Source: DAOUJI01 sp034422875 (lineage in GTDB: Bacteria > Chloroflexota > Dehalococcoidia > Lucifugimonadales > JAGWBF01). From it: 64,000 nucleotides of DNA. Position 1 is the stretch's first letter. Each line of letters starts with the position of its first letter. The DNA is taken from positions 9,998-73,997 of the forward strand of contig DAOUJI010000107.1 in the NCBI GenBank assembly GCA_034422875.1. The letters run 5' to 3'. Position numbers and translations under genes: made by a program. Below the pieces are notes generated by a model. That model had not been told where the DNA came from, made no database searches, and saw only the letters and a program-made list of their open reading frames with translations. Shown here one piece after another: positions 24,772 through 33,872 of this stretch.

Positions 24772-25358
24772 CAACCACGCCGAACATTCTGGTCTGCGCG
24801 GTAGTTGCGGAAGTACTGGCTGGGCACCGGTTCTCCCTGGTCCTGGTACTTGCTGTCCAACTGGCCGGAGCCGTAGGGATTCTCGGCGGGTGTGGACAAC
24901 TCCATGAAAGAGATTTGGGAGACCCTCATGCCAGCGTACAGGGTTATGGGAGACCCGGAGACGTTGCTCAACTCCAGGGTAAGGTTGCCCCTCCAACCGG
25001 GATCGACCCAGCCTGCGGTGGAGTGCACCAGCAGGCCCAGCCTGCCCAGGGAACTCTTGCCATCCAGCCTGGCGGCTATGTCGTCGGGTAAGCAGATGCG
25101 CTCTTCAATTACTCCCAGGGCGAACTCGTGGGGATGGAGGTAAAAGGGGATGTCCTCGTGAATCTCCACCTCCTCGGTCAGCTCCGGCAATTCCTGCTTC
25201 ACGTCGATATAGGGGACCCTGGAGTTGCGGAAGACCCGCATCTTGGAACCGAGGCGGAGATCGACGCTCGCGGGTTGGAGAAGGCTCTCGTCCCATGGGT
25301 CGATAATGATTCTCCCGGCCTCAACGGCCTCGCGTATGCTCCGGTCACTCAGCAGCAC
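24771..25358 (-). CDS. dcd: dCTP deaminase
   Basis: Dcd converts dCTP to dUTP for thymidylate synthesis. The 195-residue protein begins LLSDRSIREAVEAGRI and has LQPASVDLRLGS, GKSSLGRLGL, the catalytic and nucleotide-binding block HSTAGWVDPGWRGNLTLELS, and a C-terminal YGSGQLDSKYQ lid. Length and motifs fit the trimeric dUTPase-fold deaminases. It is not possible to tell from sequence whether it is the bifunctional deaminase/dUTPase. The start is GTG. Confidence 0.93.
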   Translation of the reverse strand: MLLSDRSIREAVEAGRIIIDPWDESLLQPASVDLRLGSKMRVFRNSRVPYIDVKQELPELTEEVEIHEDIPFYLHPHEFALGVIEERICLPDDIAARLDGKSSLGRLGLLVHSTAGWVDPGWRGNLTLELSNVSGSPITLYAGMRVSQISFMELSTPAENPYGSGQLDSKYQDQGEPVPSQYFRNYRADQNVRRG

Positions 25359-25501
25359 TTCCCACCCTCACTCGCCTTACTCGACCGCGTTTACCGACGG
25401 CAGGGCGAGTTTTGCATAGCCATCCGGTCTAGTCAAGCTGGCCCGGCGTTGTGAGAACCCTCCACGCCGGGCCAATCCCCCGCAGTTAAATTGAGGACGA
25501 C

Positions 25502-26356
25502 CTATTCCAGATTGAACACGCCTTGGACGGTTATGGTCACGCCGAGTTCCCCGCCACTGATGGGCGTCGCCGCCGAATCCATCGCTTCGACCCTCGCCAA
25601 TCTGGGATACGACACGTCGAACGTTCTCGGCGATGACCCGAAGGACTCGCTGATGTGGACGAGGTCGCCCAGGCTGACTCCCGCGTTTTCAGCCAGTTCC
25701 ATGGCCTTGGCGGCCATGTCCTCGACCGCCAACTTGCGGGCCTCCGTTTCCAGCGACTTTGGGTCGTCCAGCCCGAAACGAATCCCGTTAAAGCGGGCGA
25801 GGTCGCCTCCCGCCTCCACCATGTCGTCGATCGCTGCGCCCACCTGCTCCAGGTCTCTGATCGTCACCGCGATCTGGTTGTTGACCCGGTAGCCGACCAA
25901 CTCACTCCGGTCGTTTTCCCGGTCGTACTGGTATTCGGGGTAGATGTTGAAGCTGGTGGTCTGGATGTCCCGGTCTTCCACTCCCAAAGCGGCCAGAGCT
26001 TCCATCATGGCGTCCATGGCTTCGGCGGCGTTGCTCCGGGCCTCGGCGACGGTTTCTGCCACTGCTTCGACTCCCCCATTCAGTGTGGCGATGTCAGGCG
26101 CTGACGTGACCTGCCCCATTCCCGTCACCCAGATGCCGGACTGAGCGTCGTCGGAGGTCTTTGTGGAACCTTCCAAGCCGCTGAGGGCTCGGTCCACCCG
26201 CTCTTCGATGCGTGTGATCTGGGCCGAGTTGTCCTGGGGAGCCGGGGGGTCCGTGTCTGCGGAGTTGCAGGCGGCAGCCACAAGAGACAACGCCAACATT
26301 CCCGCCAGCGCCGTAACGAGGATGTTCCGGTTTATGTAGGTCCAGAGTCTGTTCAT
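25502..26356 (-). CDS. SIMPL-domain (DUF541) lipoprotein
   Basis: The protein has 284 residues. The N-terminus is a signal peptide (ILVTALAGMLALSLVAAAC) with a lipobox ending at Cys 29, so the protein should be lipid-anchored outside the membrane. After an Asp/Pro-rich spacer comes a SIMPL domain, starting WVTGMGQVTSAPDIATLNGG, with YRVNNQIAVTIRDLEQVGA in the middle. SIMPL proteins have no agreed function. It follows the anti-sigma gene in the same direction, suggesting it belongs to the envelope-stress regulon. Confidence 0.82.
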   Translation of the reverse strand: MNRLWTYINRNILVTALAGMLALSLVAAACNSADTDPPAPQDNSAQITRIEERVDRALSGLEGSTKTSDDAQSGIWVTGMGQVTSAPDIATLNGGVEAVAETVAEARSNAAEAMDAMMEALAALGVEDRDIQTTSFNIYPEYQYDRENDRSELVGYRVNNQIAVTIRDLEQVGAAIDDMVEAGGDLARFNGIRFGLDDPKSLETEARKLAVEDMAAKAMELAENAGVSLGDLVHISESFGSSPRTFDVSYPRLARVEAMDSAATPISGGELGVTITVQGVFNLE

Positions 26357-26425
26357 CTTTCACCTCCTATGTGGTTCAAAAGTTATGACGTACCCGACAG
26401 GCGATTTGTTCCCGGCGCCCTGCCT

Positions 26426-27556
26426 TTAGGAGACCCTCCTACGACGTGTGCGCAGTTTAAGAGCCAGGACGACGACCAACCCCAGGGCCAATGCAGCCAG
26501 AACCCCCTCGACTATCCACCACACCGAGACGCCCCGGTCCGTCCCCAGCGACTCCCGCATACGAGTGGTCTGTTCGGTAGTTATGTCGGTCGATTCTCTG
26601 GCCCCCCGACGTTCCATGTCGTCGTCCGGCGCGACTTGGGGCGCGGGCGGCGAGGTGGAATGTGGCGTGACGGTAGGCGTTGGCCAAGGGGTAAGCGTCG
26701 GAGTAGCAGTCGGCCGGGGAGTGGCGGTCCGCTTGGGCGTCGGCGTATCTGTAGGTTGCGGAGTTGGCATCGGGGGAGCTGGAACGGCCGTGGGCCGATA
26801 GGTGGGAGCGTCGGCCGGCCTCTCTGCGACATCGCCCACGGGAGGAGCAGAGGTCGAGGCGCCCGACGTGGGTTCCACAGCACGACTCATCGCCGTGTCC
26901 GGCTCTGAGTCGTTCTCATCGGCTCTGCCCATCGAGAGAGCAGCGGGCTGGGGAGTCTGTGTAGGCGCTGGCGTCGGCTCTACCATAGCCATCTCAGGCG
27001 CCGGAGTCGGCTCCAACGTTGACGTAGGGGGGGCTGGCATAGCGGTGACGCCGGGAGGTTTTTCTTGAGGCGCAGGAGTAGCTCTGGGCGGTATCGGAGT
27101 GCCTGTGGGCAAGACGTCTGGATCGTCCAGAATTGTTGCGAAGGAGTCCCCGTTTTCCTCGGCGACCAGCGCAGTTTCTCCTCCGTCGTCCGGCCCGCGG
27201 GTCACGTCAATGGACAGGGTAACGGCGAAGGCAACCACCGCCACTGAAGCCGCAGCCCCATAGGCCCAGACCGGTACTCGAAAACCCGGGAATCCTTTGG
27301 CGGCAACTGGCTCCAGAGGCTCAGGCACGGAGTCGGGAGCCTCTGCAAACGTAAAGTCCCGTCGGGTCGGGATGACCGGCGTCTGGCGGAGCAGACCTAC
27401 AGTGTCTCTCAGGGAGTCCAGTTCTTCAGAGCAGGACCCGCACGTCTGGAGATGGTCCTCGATCTTCCGTACGTCGGCGTCGCTCAGGCCGCCGTCCAGA
27501 TATTCGGACAAGCTCTCCATCGGTATATGTTTCGGTCTACGTTTGAATAACCACAT
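26426..27556 (-). CDS. Anti-sigma factor with zinc finger and two membrane segments
   Basis: The protein has 376 residues. Residues 35-42 (HLQTCGSC) give the H-x3-C-x2-C zinc site of ZAS/zf-HC2 anti-sigma domains. A membrane segment follows near 95-115 (WAYGAAASVAVVAFAVTLSI), then a long Pro/Thr/Ala-rich stretch with many TPxP units, and a second hydrophobic segment near the C-terminus (WWIVEGVLAALALGLVVVLA) followed by Arg. It starts 6 bases after the ECF sigma stop, the usual sigma/anti-sigma pair. The signal released upon stress is unknown. Confidence 0.85.
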   Translation of the reverse strand: MWLFKRRPKHIPMESLSEYLDGGLSDADVRKIEDHLQTCGSCSEELDSLRDTVGLLRQTPVIPTRRDFTFAEAPDSVPEPLEPVAAKGFPGFRVPVWAYGAAASVAVVAFAVTLSIDVTRGPDDGGETALVAEENGDSFATILDDPDVLPTGTPIPPRATPAPQEKPPGVTAMPAPPTSTLEPTPAPEMAMVEPTPAPTQTPQPAALSMGRADENDSEPDTAMSRAVEPTSGASTSAPPVGDVAERPADAPTYRPTAVPAPPMPTPQPTDTPTPKRTATPRPTATPTLTPWPTPTVTPHSTSPPAPQVAPDDDMERRGARESTDITTEQTTRMRESLGTDRGVSVWWIVEGVLAALALGLVVVLALKLRTRRRRVS

Positions 27557-27562
27557 GGCTCT

Positions 27563-28186
27563 CTAATTATCCTGACGGAACCTGTCCGGCAAAAGTTCCG
27601 GTTGCTGCCGCAGTCGGTCTCTGATTCCAGCCCGGGCTCTGGCCAGCCGCGATTTCACTGTCCCGACGTTCACATTGGTGATGCGGGCCGCGTCTTCGTA
27701 GCTGTAACCCTGGACGTCAATCAGAATTGCCGTGAGCCTTCGCTCTTCGGGCAAGCTTAAAAGCGCGGACTGTATCGCCCTGCTTAGCTCCTCCCTGACC
27801 GCATAGTCGTCCGGTGATTCTTCCCCAGATGGCAGGTCGAGAGGAGGTCGGTCCGTGTCCTCATATGAAGACGGGGCGTCCACGGACATCACCGGACGGG
27901 CCCGCCTGGACCTGAGCATGTCCTTGCAGGCGTTGGAAACGATGCGCATCAGCCAAGACGTGAGGTTCTCGCCCCGGAACGTCCCGAAAGCCCTGTACCC
28001 TGACAAGAAAGCTTCCTGCACCGCGTCTTCGGCGCCCGCCCAGTCTCCCAGCATCCTATAGGCCAGGTTCTGAGCCCTGGTCTGGTGGTCTACGATAACG
28101 CAGTTGTAGCAATGCCATGCGCCGGACCTGTCGGTTACGGCTACGAGGGCATGCTCTTGAGGCCGCAAACACGCGTCCGATCTCAC
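27563..28186 (-). CDS. ECF-family RNA polymerase sigma factor
   Basis: Region 2 has YRMLGDWAGAEDAVQEAFLS and LTSWLMRIVSNACKDMLRSR; region 4 has LPEERRLTAILIDVQGYSYE and ITNVNVGTVKSRLARAR. GTG 28186 (about 207 residues) was chosen: AGGG lies six bases before it. The frame is open to ATG 28255, but that extension crosses a 12-bp perfect hairpin and looks non-coding. A Cys-rich lead (HCYNC) precedes region 2. Its activity should be held by the anti-sigma factor encoded directly downstream. Confidence 0.87.
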   Translation of the reverse strand: MRSDACLRPQEHALVAVTDRSGAWHCYNCVIVDHQTRAQNLAYRMLGDWAGAEDAVQEAFLSGYRAFGTFRGENLTSWLMRIVSNACKDMLRSRRARPVMSVDAPSSYEDTDRPPLDLPSGEESPDDYAVREELSRAIQSALLSLPEERRLTAILIDVQGYSYEDAARITNVNVGTVKSRLARARAGIRDRLRQQPELLPDRFRQDN

Positions 28187-28208
28187 GGGCAACCCTAACA
28201 AACGGCTT

Positions 28209-28243
28209 CCAGTCCCTCCCGAACAGCATCTGGGAGGGACTGG
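28209..28243 (-). terminator. Hairpin between the VWA lipoprotein gene and the ECF sigma gene
   Basis: CCAGTCCCTCCC at 28209-28220 pairs perfectly with GGGAGGGACTGG at 28232-28243 around an 11-base loop. On the minus strand it follows the stop of the 28341 gene and is trailed only by a weak T-rich stretch. It may end transcription or reduce read-through into the sigma gene. Confidence 0.55.
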
Positions 28244-28340
28244 AGACAGGCCCAATCTTATTTTAGGCGTTTGCCAGGGTCAAGGCGGCTTGGCAGGCCG
28301 GGGGTTGCCGTCCTCTCCTTCCTGTAATCGACTTCCAGGA

Positions 28341-30212
28341 CTATCCACGCTTCCACAAACCCGCCGCCTGTTCAATCAGCCGCACCAGCTCAGCCACGTC
28401 AGGGTCTTCCGGGAAAAGCCGCCGGACGTCAATCGCGGTTTGCGCCAGGTTCTCCAGACTCCCGTCCTGGGCCCAGTAGCTCTCCCGGAGAATCTCCGCA
28501 AGCTCTGCGGCCACAGCGGCCAACCGGAACGTCGGAGCGGACTGCTCAAAGCTGGCGGCAAGCTGGTTGGTGTTGAAGGCACGGCTCAGTTCGATGACGT
28601 TCCGGCTGTCGGGGTCCTCGTACCTGATGAAGACCTCGGCCATCTGTCCCTGGGTCTCCGGGTGTAGCTTTATCTCATACAGGGCCGTGACACTGTGGCC
28701 GGCGCCCACTTCTCCGGCGTCCACCTGGTCGTTGCGGAAGTCGGCGTCGTCCACGCGCCGGTTTTCATATCCCAGGAGACGGTAACGGCTCACCACGCCG
28801 GGGTTGAAGTCCACCTGCACCTTGGAGTCCAGCGCAATGACCTGAAGGGTTCCCGTCAGGTTCTCAACGAAAATTCTCTCTGCTTCTTTCAGGGTGTCAA
28901 CGTAGGCGTAGGCTCCGTTTCCGTCGTTTGCCAGCTGCTCCATGAGGATGTCGTTGTAGTTGCCCATGCCGAACCCAACGGTTGACAGGGTGACGCCTTC
29001 CTCCACCTGGTTCTTGATGAGCTTCAGGATGGAGTCTGGGCCGGTGTCGCCCACGTTGGCAACGCCGTCGGACAGCAGCATCACACGGGTGATCCTGTCG
29101 GGGTGGAGTTCGGCCTCGGCCATCCGGTATCCCAACTGCAGCCCCTCGGCGGCATTGGTTGAACCTTCTGACTGTAATGCGTCGATGGCGCCCATAATCC
29201 TCTCGGTGTTCGAGCCTGCGGTGGGTTCCAGCAAGACATGACCTCGGGAACCGTATACCACAATGCCAACCTTGTCCTCGGGACGGAGCTCTCCCACCAG
29301 CAGTTCCAGGGAGCGTTTCACCAGACCTAGGCGGTCTTCCCGCGCCATGGAACCGGACACGTCGATAACGAATATCAACGTGGCGTCTTTGCGCTCGTCA
29401 GCGGAAATCATCTTGCCCTTCAGTCCTACCCGCATCAGCAAATGGTTGGGACCCCCGAATGGAGAGGGAGAGCCTTCGATGTGTATGGCGAATGCGCCCT
29501 CTTCCGGCGGCCGGTAGCCGTGGTCAAAGTAGTTGACGAACTCCTCGACACGCACTGCCTCGGGCAAGGGCAGGTGGCCGTCCATGATGAAACGGCGTGC
29601 CACCGCGTAAGAGGCCGTATCGACATCCATGGCGAAGGTCGAAAAATGGTCGTCTTCGGTGTCAATAAAGGGGTTTACGCCATAGTGCTTGAAGAAGAGC
29701 AGGTCGTAGGGGGCATCGTTGACGGTGTCGGTTCCACCGGCTCCCAGAGGGTACTGCCCAGCTTCTGGGTCAGACAATTGAACTCGCAACAGGGCAGTTG
29801 AGGACTCAGAGATGCCGGTCGGCCTGGCCCCGCGATATTCCAAGGCCGCGGGCGCTGGAGTGGCGGTGGGGTGGGTGGTGGCGCCTCTAAGCGGCATGGG
29901 CGCTGCTGTAGGCCGGGGAGCGGCAGTGGGCGGCGCCTGCTGGACCTGGTCTGAGTCGCTGGTCTGGACAGGCTTGGGCGCAGGATCGGAATGGGACCCC
30001 GGAGTCGGTACCTCCTTGTTGTTCACTGTGTCCCCGCCCGACGGTTTTATGGTCGACGATTCGCCTGGAGGCTGCTGCGTAGCGGGTCCTTCGTCCTGTC
30101 CGCAGGCCACAGACAGCAGCCCCACCAGTCCCAGGAGCAGCGCCCAGAGAATCAGGCTTCTCAGCGGCGTATTCCACGCTTCCTTCTTGAATATACCGAC
30201 TACAATTCTCAT
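28341..30212 (-). CDS. VWA-domain lipoprotein (YfbK-like)
   Basis: The protein has 623 residues. A signal peptide (LILWALLLGLVGLLSVAC) ends in a lipobox Cys. Then comes a Thr/Pro/Ala-rich spacer of about 100 residues, a VWF N-terminal region (FSTFAMDVDTASYAVARRF), a VWA domain from about residue 277 with the MIDAS motif DVSGSM, and a DUF3520-type C-terminus (QVDFNPGVVSRYRLLGYENR). Such proteins are surface-anchored metal-dependent adhesion or scaffolding factors. It precedes the ECF sigma/anti-sigma/SIMPL genes and is probably part of the same envelope module. Confidence 0.85.
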   Translation of the reverse strand: MRIVVGIFKKEAWNTPLRSLILWALLLGLVGLLSVACGQDEGPATQQPPGESSTIKPSGGDTVNNKEVPTPGSHSDPAPKPVQTSDSDQVQQAPPTAAPRPTAAPMPLRGATTHPTATPAPAALEYRGARPTGISESSTALLRVQLSDPEAGQYPLGAGGTDTVNDAPYDLLFFKHYGVNPFIDTEDDHFSTFAMDVDTASYAVARRFIMDGHLPLPEAVRVEEFVNYFDHGYRPPEEGAFAIHIEGSPSPFGGPNHLLMRVGLKGKMISADERKDATLIFVIDVSGSMAREDRLGLVKRSLELLVGELRPEDKVGIVVYGSRGHVLLEPTAGSNTERIMGAIDALQSEGSTNAAEGLQLGYRMAEAELHPDRITRVMLLSDGVANVGDTGPDSILKLIKNQVEEGVTLSTVGFGMGNYNDILMEQLANDGNGAYAYVDTLKEAERIFVENLTGTLQVIALDSKVQVDFNPGVVSRYRLLGYENRRVDDADFRNDQVDAGEVGAGHSVTALYEIKLHPETQGQMAEVFIRYEDPDSRNVIELSRAFNTNQLAASFEQSAPTFRLAAVAAELAEILRESYWAQDGSLENLAQTAIDVRRLFPEDPDVAELVRLIEQAAGLWKRG

Positions 30213-30461
30213 ATCTCCCTCCCAATTTCGCTTATTGCCAAACTAGACGGATGAAGAGGAGATATTGTTCCCGGCAGGCCCTGGACAGTCACTAGGCGAT
30301 AGGGGTTTACCTTGACACCTTTTAGCCTTCACCCTAAAATCCCATATTGAAAGTGGGCGTCCTCTCTGCCTGTATTCCTTACGGAAACAGGCTTGCCGGA
30401 GACAGTCAAAGAGGCGTCCGTTTCCCGATAACCCGGCAGAGGGCCGTTCCAAGGAACCACC

Positions 30462-31562
30462 TTGAAAGTAGTCGAAGGTATAGCATTCCAGGACTCGTCC
30501 CTGGTCCCGATTTGGGAGAAGACCTTAGCGGGCCAGCGCCTTTCCATGGACGACGGAGTCCGTTTGTTCGAAACCGCCGACCTTCCGGCGGTGGGGCGAA
30601 TGGCTGATCACGTCAAGAGCCAAAAAGAGGGCGACAAGGTCTACTTCGTCCTGAACCGCCACCTGAACCCCACCAACATTTGCGTCCTTAGCTGTAAGTT
30701 TTGCGACTTCGCCAAGAAGAAGGGCGACCCCGACGCTTACGAGATGTCCATGGAGGAAATCCTGGACCACGTGGATGAGGACACCCGAGAGGTCCACATG
30801 GTGGGAGGCCACCATCCCGACTGGCCTTTCGAGAAGTACGTGGAGATTGTCTCCTCCATCCACCAGCAGCACCCTCACGTCCAGATAAAGGCCTTCACGG
30901 CAGCTGAAATCGAGTATTTCAGGAGACGCTGGAAGGTGGACCCTGAGGAGTCGCTGGCCCGGCTCAAAGAGGCAGGACTAAGCTCCATGCCCGGCGGCGG
31001 CGCCGAAGTGTTCTCGTCCCGGGTGGGAAAGGTTCTCTACCCCGGCAAGAACCACCCCGACCGGTGGGTAGAGATTCACCGGGTGGCCCACAACATGGGC
31101 ATCCGCTCCAATGCCACACTTCTCTACGGACACATCGAGACCTATGAAGAGCGAGTAGACCACTTCATGCGTCTCCGGGAGCTCCAGGACGACACAGGCG
31201 GCTTCCTGGCCTTCATTCCCCTGGAGTACCAAGTGGGAGACACCAACCTGGTGTCCCGGCAGGCCTCAGCGATAGAAGACCTGAAGACCATCGCAGCAGC
31301 CAGGCTGATGCTGGACAACTTCCCCCACATCAAGTCCTACTGGGTGATGATCACTGAACAGACCGCCTCGGTGGGGCTCCACTTCGGCGCCAGCGACATG
31401 GACGGGACCATCGGCAAGGAGCGCATAGCCCATGCTGCCAAGGCCGAGAGTCCCGGCGGGCTAGCCAGAGACAGGGTGGTCCAACTCATACGGGAAGCCG
31501 GAAAGACTCCCGTCGAGCGGGACGCACTCTACAACGTGGTGCAGGTGTATGGACGTAATTAG
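30462..31562 (+). CDS. mqnE: Aminofutalosine synthase
   Basis: MqnE is a radical SAM enzyme that joins 3-enolpyruvylbenzoate-derived carbon and S-adenosylmethionine to make aminofutalosine in the futalosine route to menaquinone. The 366-residue protein has the cluster motif CVLSCKFC (Cys 74, 78, 81), then MVGGHHPDWPFEKYVEI and GGGAEVFSSRVGKVLYPGK. The start is TTG with AAGGAA seven bases upstream. mqnA follows with a 14-base overlap and mqnC after it. The leader 30213-30461 contains GCCTGT facing ACAGGC at about 30370-30394 but no identified riboswitch. Confidence 0.92.
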   Translation: MKVVEGIAFQDSSLVPIWEKTLAGQRLSMDDGVRLFETADLPAVGRMADHVKSQKEGDKVYFVLNRHLNPTNICVLSCKFCDFAKKKGDPDAYEMSMEEILDHVDEDTREVHMVGGHHPDWPFEKYVEIVSSIHQQHPHVQIKAFTAAEIEYFRRRWKVDPEESLARLKEAGLSSMPGGGAEVFSSRVGKVLYPGKNHPDRWVEIHRVAHNMGIRSNATLLYGHIETYEERVDHFMRLRELQDDTGGFLAFIPLEYQVGDTNLVSRQASAIEDLKTIAAARLMLDNFPHIKSYWVMITEQTASVGLHFGASDMDGTIGKERIAHAAKAESPGGLARDRVVQLIREAGKTPVERDALYNVVQVYGRN

Positions 31563-32298
31563 AGTCGGAAGAATCCCATACCTCAACTCGGAGCCCTTCT
31601 ACTACCAGATGATCCGGAACGACATCGAGCTCCACAGCTTCGTTCCCAGCGAGTTGACCAAGGCCGCAGAACGGGGCGACATCGACGCAGGCCCCATGCC
31701 CTTGGTGGACTACTTTCGTCTTGAAGACCAGTTCAACAGGCTGGGCCAGTTCTGCATAGCCACCCTGGACAAGTCCCGCAGCATACTGTTCTACTCTAAA
31801 ACGCCCATAGAGGAACTGAACGGCGCCACCATCGGCGTCATCCCCGACACGTCTACGTCGATCAAGCTGCTCCAGTCCCTCTTCAAGGAACGTTTCAACG
31901 TTAAGCCCGGCAAATATGTGGGGCTGAAGGACGAGAACGACGCCTTTCTGCTGATAGGAGATGAGGCCCTAAAACGCCGCTACGGCGTCCCCGGCTACCC
32001 CTACCGATACGACCTGGGCGAAGAGTGGTTCAAGTGGCACAGGATGCCCTTCGTGTTCGCTGTGTGGGTCGTCTCCAACGAGATGCCGGAGAAGCGGGCC
32101 AACTATCTGGAGAACGTGCTCTACACCTGCGTGGACGAGGGACTGGAGCACATGTACGTTATTGCCCAGACAAGGGAAGACGTGCGAATGAGCAACAAGG
32201 AAATAGTCGACTACTACCAGGGCATCCGCTACTGGGCTGGAGTGGGAGAGCTGAAGGCTATCCGGCTATTCCGGGAGCTCGTGGACAGCCTGGACTAG
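31549..32298 (+). CDS. mqnA: Chorismate dehydratase
   Basis: MqnA removes water from chorismate to give 3-enolpyruvylbenzoate, the first committed step of the futalosine route. The 249-residue periplasmic-binding-fold protein starts VIRVGRIPYLNSEPFYYQM, has AGPMPLVDYFRLEDQF and TIGVIPDTSTSIKLLQSLF. It overlaps mqnE by 14 bases and ends 2 bases before mqnC, so the three are one translational unit. Confidence 0.93.
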   Translation: MDVIRVGRIPYLNSEPFYYQMIRNDIELHSFVPSELTKAAERGDIDAGPMPLVDYFRLEDQFNRLGQFCIATLDKSRSILFYSKTPIEELNGATIGVIPDTSTSIKLLQSLFKERFNVKPGKYVGLKDENDAFLLIGDEALKRRYGVPGYPYRYDLGEEWFKWHRMPFVFAVWVVSNEMPEKRANYLENVLYTCVDEGLEHMYVIAQTREDVRMSNKEIVDYYQGIRYWAGVGELKAIRLFRELVDSLD

Positions 32299-32300
32299 CA

Positions 32301-33392
32301 ATGACCTCGGACATTCTGGACACTGTCAGGTCCAAAGTCGAGGCTGCGGACCGCATCACCAACGACGAAGCCCTCTTCCTGATGCGTGAGGCCAACATCC
32401 TGGACCTGGCCCCCCTGGCCCAGACCGTAAGGCAACGCCACAACCCCCAGGACGACGTCACCTTCGTCGTAGACACCAACCTCAACTACACGAACGTCTG
32501 CGACGCCTATTGCACCTTCTGCGCCTTCTACCGCACCGAGAGAGACGACGACGCCTACACCCACTCTGTGGACGAGGTCATGGAGATGCTGGGGCAGGCC
32601 CGGGACAAGGGTGTCACCACCGTCCTGATGCAGGGCGGGCTAAACCCCAAGCTGCCCTTCCAGTACTACCTGGACCTGGTCAGCGAGTCCCGCCGCAGGT
32701 ACCCGGAAATCCATCCCCATTTCTTCTCAGCCCCTGAAATCATGAAGATGTCCGAAGTGTCGAAACTGTCCGTGCATGACGTCCTGGCCCAGCTTAAGGA
32801 CGCAGGGCTCCAGACCATCCCCGGCGGCGGCTCCGAGATTCTGTCCAACCGGGTGAAGCACAAAATCAGCCGCCTCTTCCCCAAGGGCAAGGTGGACGAC
32901 TGGACGTTGGTCCACAGCGAGGCCCACAAGCTGGGCTACAAGACCACGGCCACCATGATGTACGGCCACCTGGAAGACGACGAGGACGTAGTCGAGCACC
33001 TCGACCACATACGACAGGTGCAGGAGGAGAACGGCGGCTTCACGGCCTTTATTCCGTGGAGCTACAAGAAGGACAACACTGCTCTGGGCAAGCGGGTGAA
33101 ACAGGAAGCGGGCCCCAACTCTTATCTCCGCATCATGGCAGTTTCCCGCATCTACCTGGACAACTTCCCCCACATCCAGGCGTCATGGTTCTCCGAGGGA
33201 AAGAAGACCGGCCAGGTCGCTCTCCATTTCGGAGGAGACGACTTCGGCGGCACCCTGTTCGACGAGAACGTGATGCAGGAAGCGGGCTTCTACAACCGCA
33301 CGACAGTGGACGAGGTCTGCAACATCATCCGCGACGCCGGCTTCACCCCCGTCCAGCGCAACACCCTCTACGACATAGTCAAGCGCTGGTAG
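32301..33392 (+). CDS. mqnC: Cyclic dehypoxanthine futalosine synthase
   Basis: MqnC is a radical SAM enzyme that cyclises dehypoxanthine futalosine. ATG 32301 (MTSDILDTVRSKVEAA) gives 363 residues; the frame is open further upstream but only over mqnA. The cluster motif is CDAYCTFC (Cys 67, 71, 74), followed by LMQGGLNPKLPFQYYLDLV and PGGGSEILSNRVK. It is related to mqnE but distinguished by the YRTERDDDAYTHS region. MqnB, which acts between MqnE and MqnC, is not in this window. Confidence 0.93.
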   Translation: MTSDILDTVRSKVEAADRITNDEALFLMREANILDLAPLAQTVRQRHNPQDDVTFVVDTNLNYTNVCDAYCTFCAFYRTERDDDAYTHSVDEVMEMLGQARDKGVTTVLMQGGLNPKLPFQYYLDLVSESRRRYPEIHPHFFSAPEIMKMSEVSKLSVHDVLAQLKDAGLQTIPGGGSEILSNRVKHKISRLFPKGKVDDWTLVHSEAHKLGYKTTATMMYGHLEDDEDVVEHLDHIRQVQEENGGFTAFIPWSYKKDNTALGKRVKQEAGPNSYLRIMAVSRIYLDNFPHIQASWFSEGKKTGQVALHFGGDDFGGTLFDENVMQEAGFYNRTTVDEVCNIIRDAGFTPVQRNTLYDIVKRW

Positions 33393-33416
33393 CAGATTGA
33401 CCTGATGACTAATGGC

Positions 33417-33444
33417 GTAGGGGCGACCGGCCGGTCGCCCCTAC
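33417..33444. repeat. Perfect 28-base palindrome (GTAGGGGCGACC family)
   Basis: GTAGGGGCGACCGG is followed directly by its exact reverse complement. Longer or shorter relatives occur at 13581, 37441-37517, 60551 and 62711. This copy follows the mqnC stop and could also act as a transcript end. Confidence 0.85.
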
Positions 33445-33506
33445 AAATGAATCTATATTCAGAGTTTACGTGGCTTGGCACGAGCGGCCCGAAGTCTGGC
33501 ATGCCC

Positions 33507-33562
33507 CTAGTCCACGTCTACGGCCTGGCCTGTTTCGATGGTGCGATAGATGGCTGGGATCG
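33507..33562 (-). pseudogene. Fragment of a Gfo/Idh oxidoreductase 3' end
   Basis: On the minus strand this encodes IPAIYRTIETGQAVDVD and a stop, near-identical to the end of the intact protein at 33873-34958 (LAIYRAAETGQAVDVD). The match at the DNA level extends over about 50 bases (33509-33562 against 33888-33941). Only the tail of the gene is present. It lies on the far side of the small coiled-coil gene at 33578-33850. Confidence 0.78.
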
Positions 33563-33577
33563 TGGGTGCCCTGACAG

Positions 33578-33850
33578 TCATACGCCCTGGACTATCAGGG
33601 TGGCCAACATGCCGATCAGGGCTGCCATTACGCCACCGCCTATACCCAAGACTGCAAAAAATAATCGGTCGATGCGGGCGTTGACTTCGTTAATCCTGGA
33701 CTCGACTTGGGTAATACGGGCAGACATCTCTAACATCCCGGCCCTGAGGTCCTGCTGACCCGCCCTCAGGTCCTGGAGAGCCGCTGAAATTTCGACCATT
33801 CGACCTTCCAGCGTTCCCAGCCGTGTCGCCAATTCCGTTTCCGTAGCCAT
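33578..33850 (-). CDS. Small coiled-coil protein with C-terminal membrane anchor
   Basis: The protein has 90 residues. Residues 1-65 are a continuous heptad-like coil with near-repeats (LQDLRAGQQDLRAGMLEMSA, then RITQVESRINEVNARIDRL). The last 25 residues are a membrane segment (FFAVLGIGGGVMAALIGMLA). I do not know its function. It lies between the intact Gfo/Idh gene and a copied fragment of that gene's end. Its RINEVNARIDRL resembles RINEVNEAMMRL in the tail of the radical SAM protein at 11169-12965. Confidence 0.65.
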   Translation of the reverse strand: MATETELATRLGTLEGRMVEISAALQDLRAGQQDLRAGMLEMSARITQVESRINEVNARIDRLFFAVLGIGGGVMAALIGMLATLIVQGV

Positions 33851-33872
33851 ATTCGCCGCTTTCTATACCATT

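Noticed and set aside
28187..28255. ATG 28255 as the start of the ECF sigma factor
   Set aside because: The extension translates a perfect 12-bp hairpin that looks like a terminator after the VWA gene, and the GTG at 28186 has a better ribosome-binding site.
32025..32300. N-terminal extension of mqnC into mqnA
   Set aside because: The frame is open, but the added sequence is an out-of-frame reading of mqnA, and ATG 32301 is well placed two bases after the mqnA stop.
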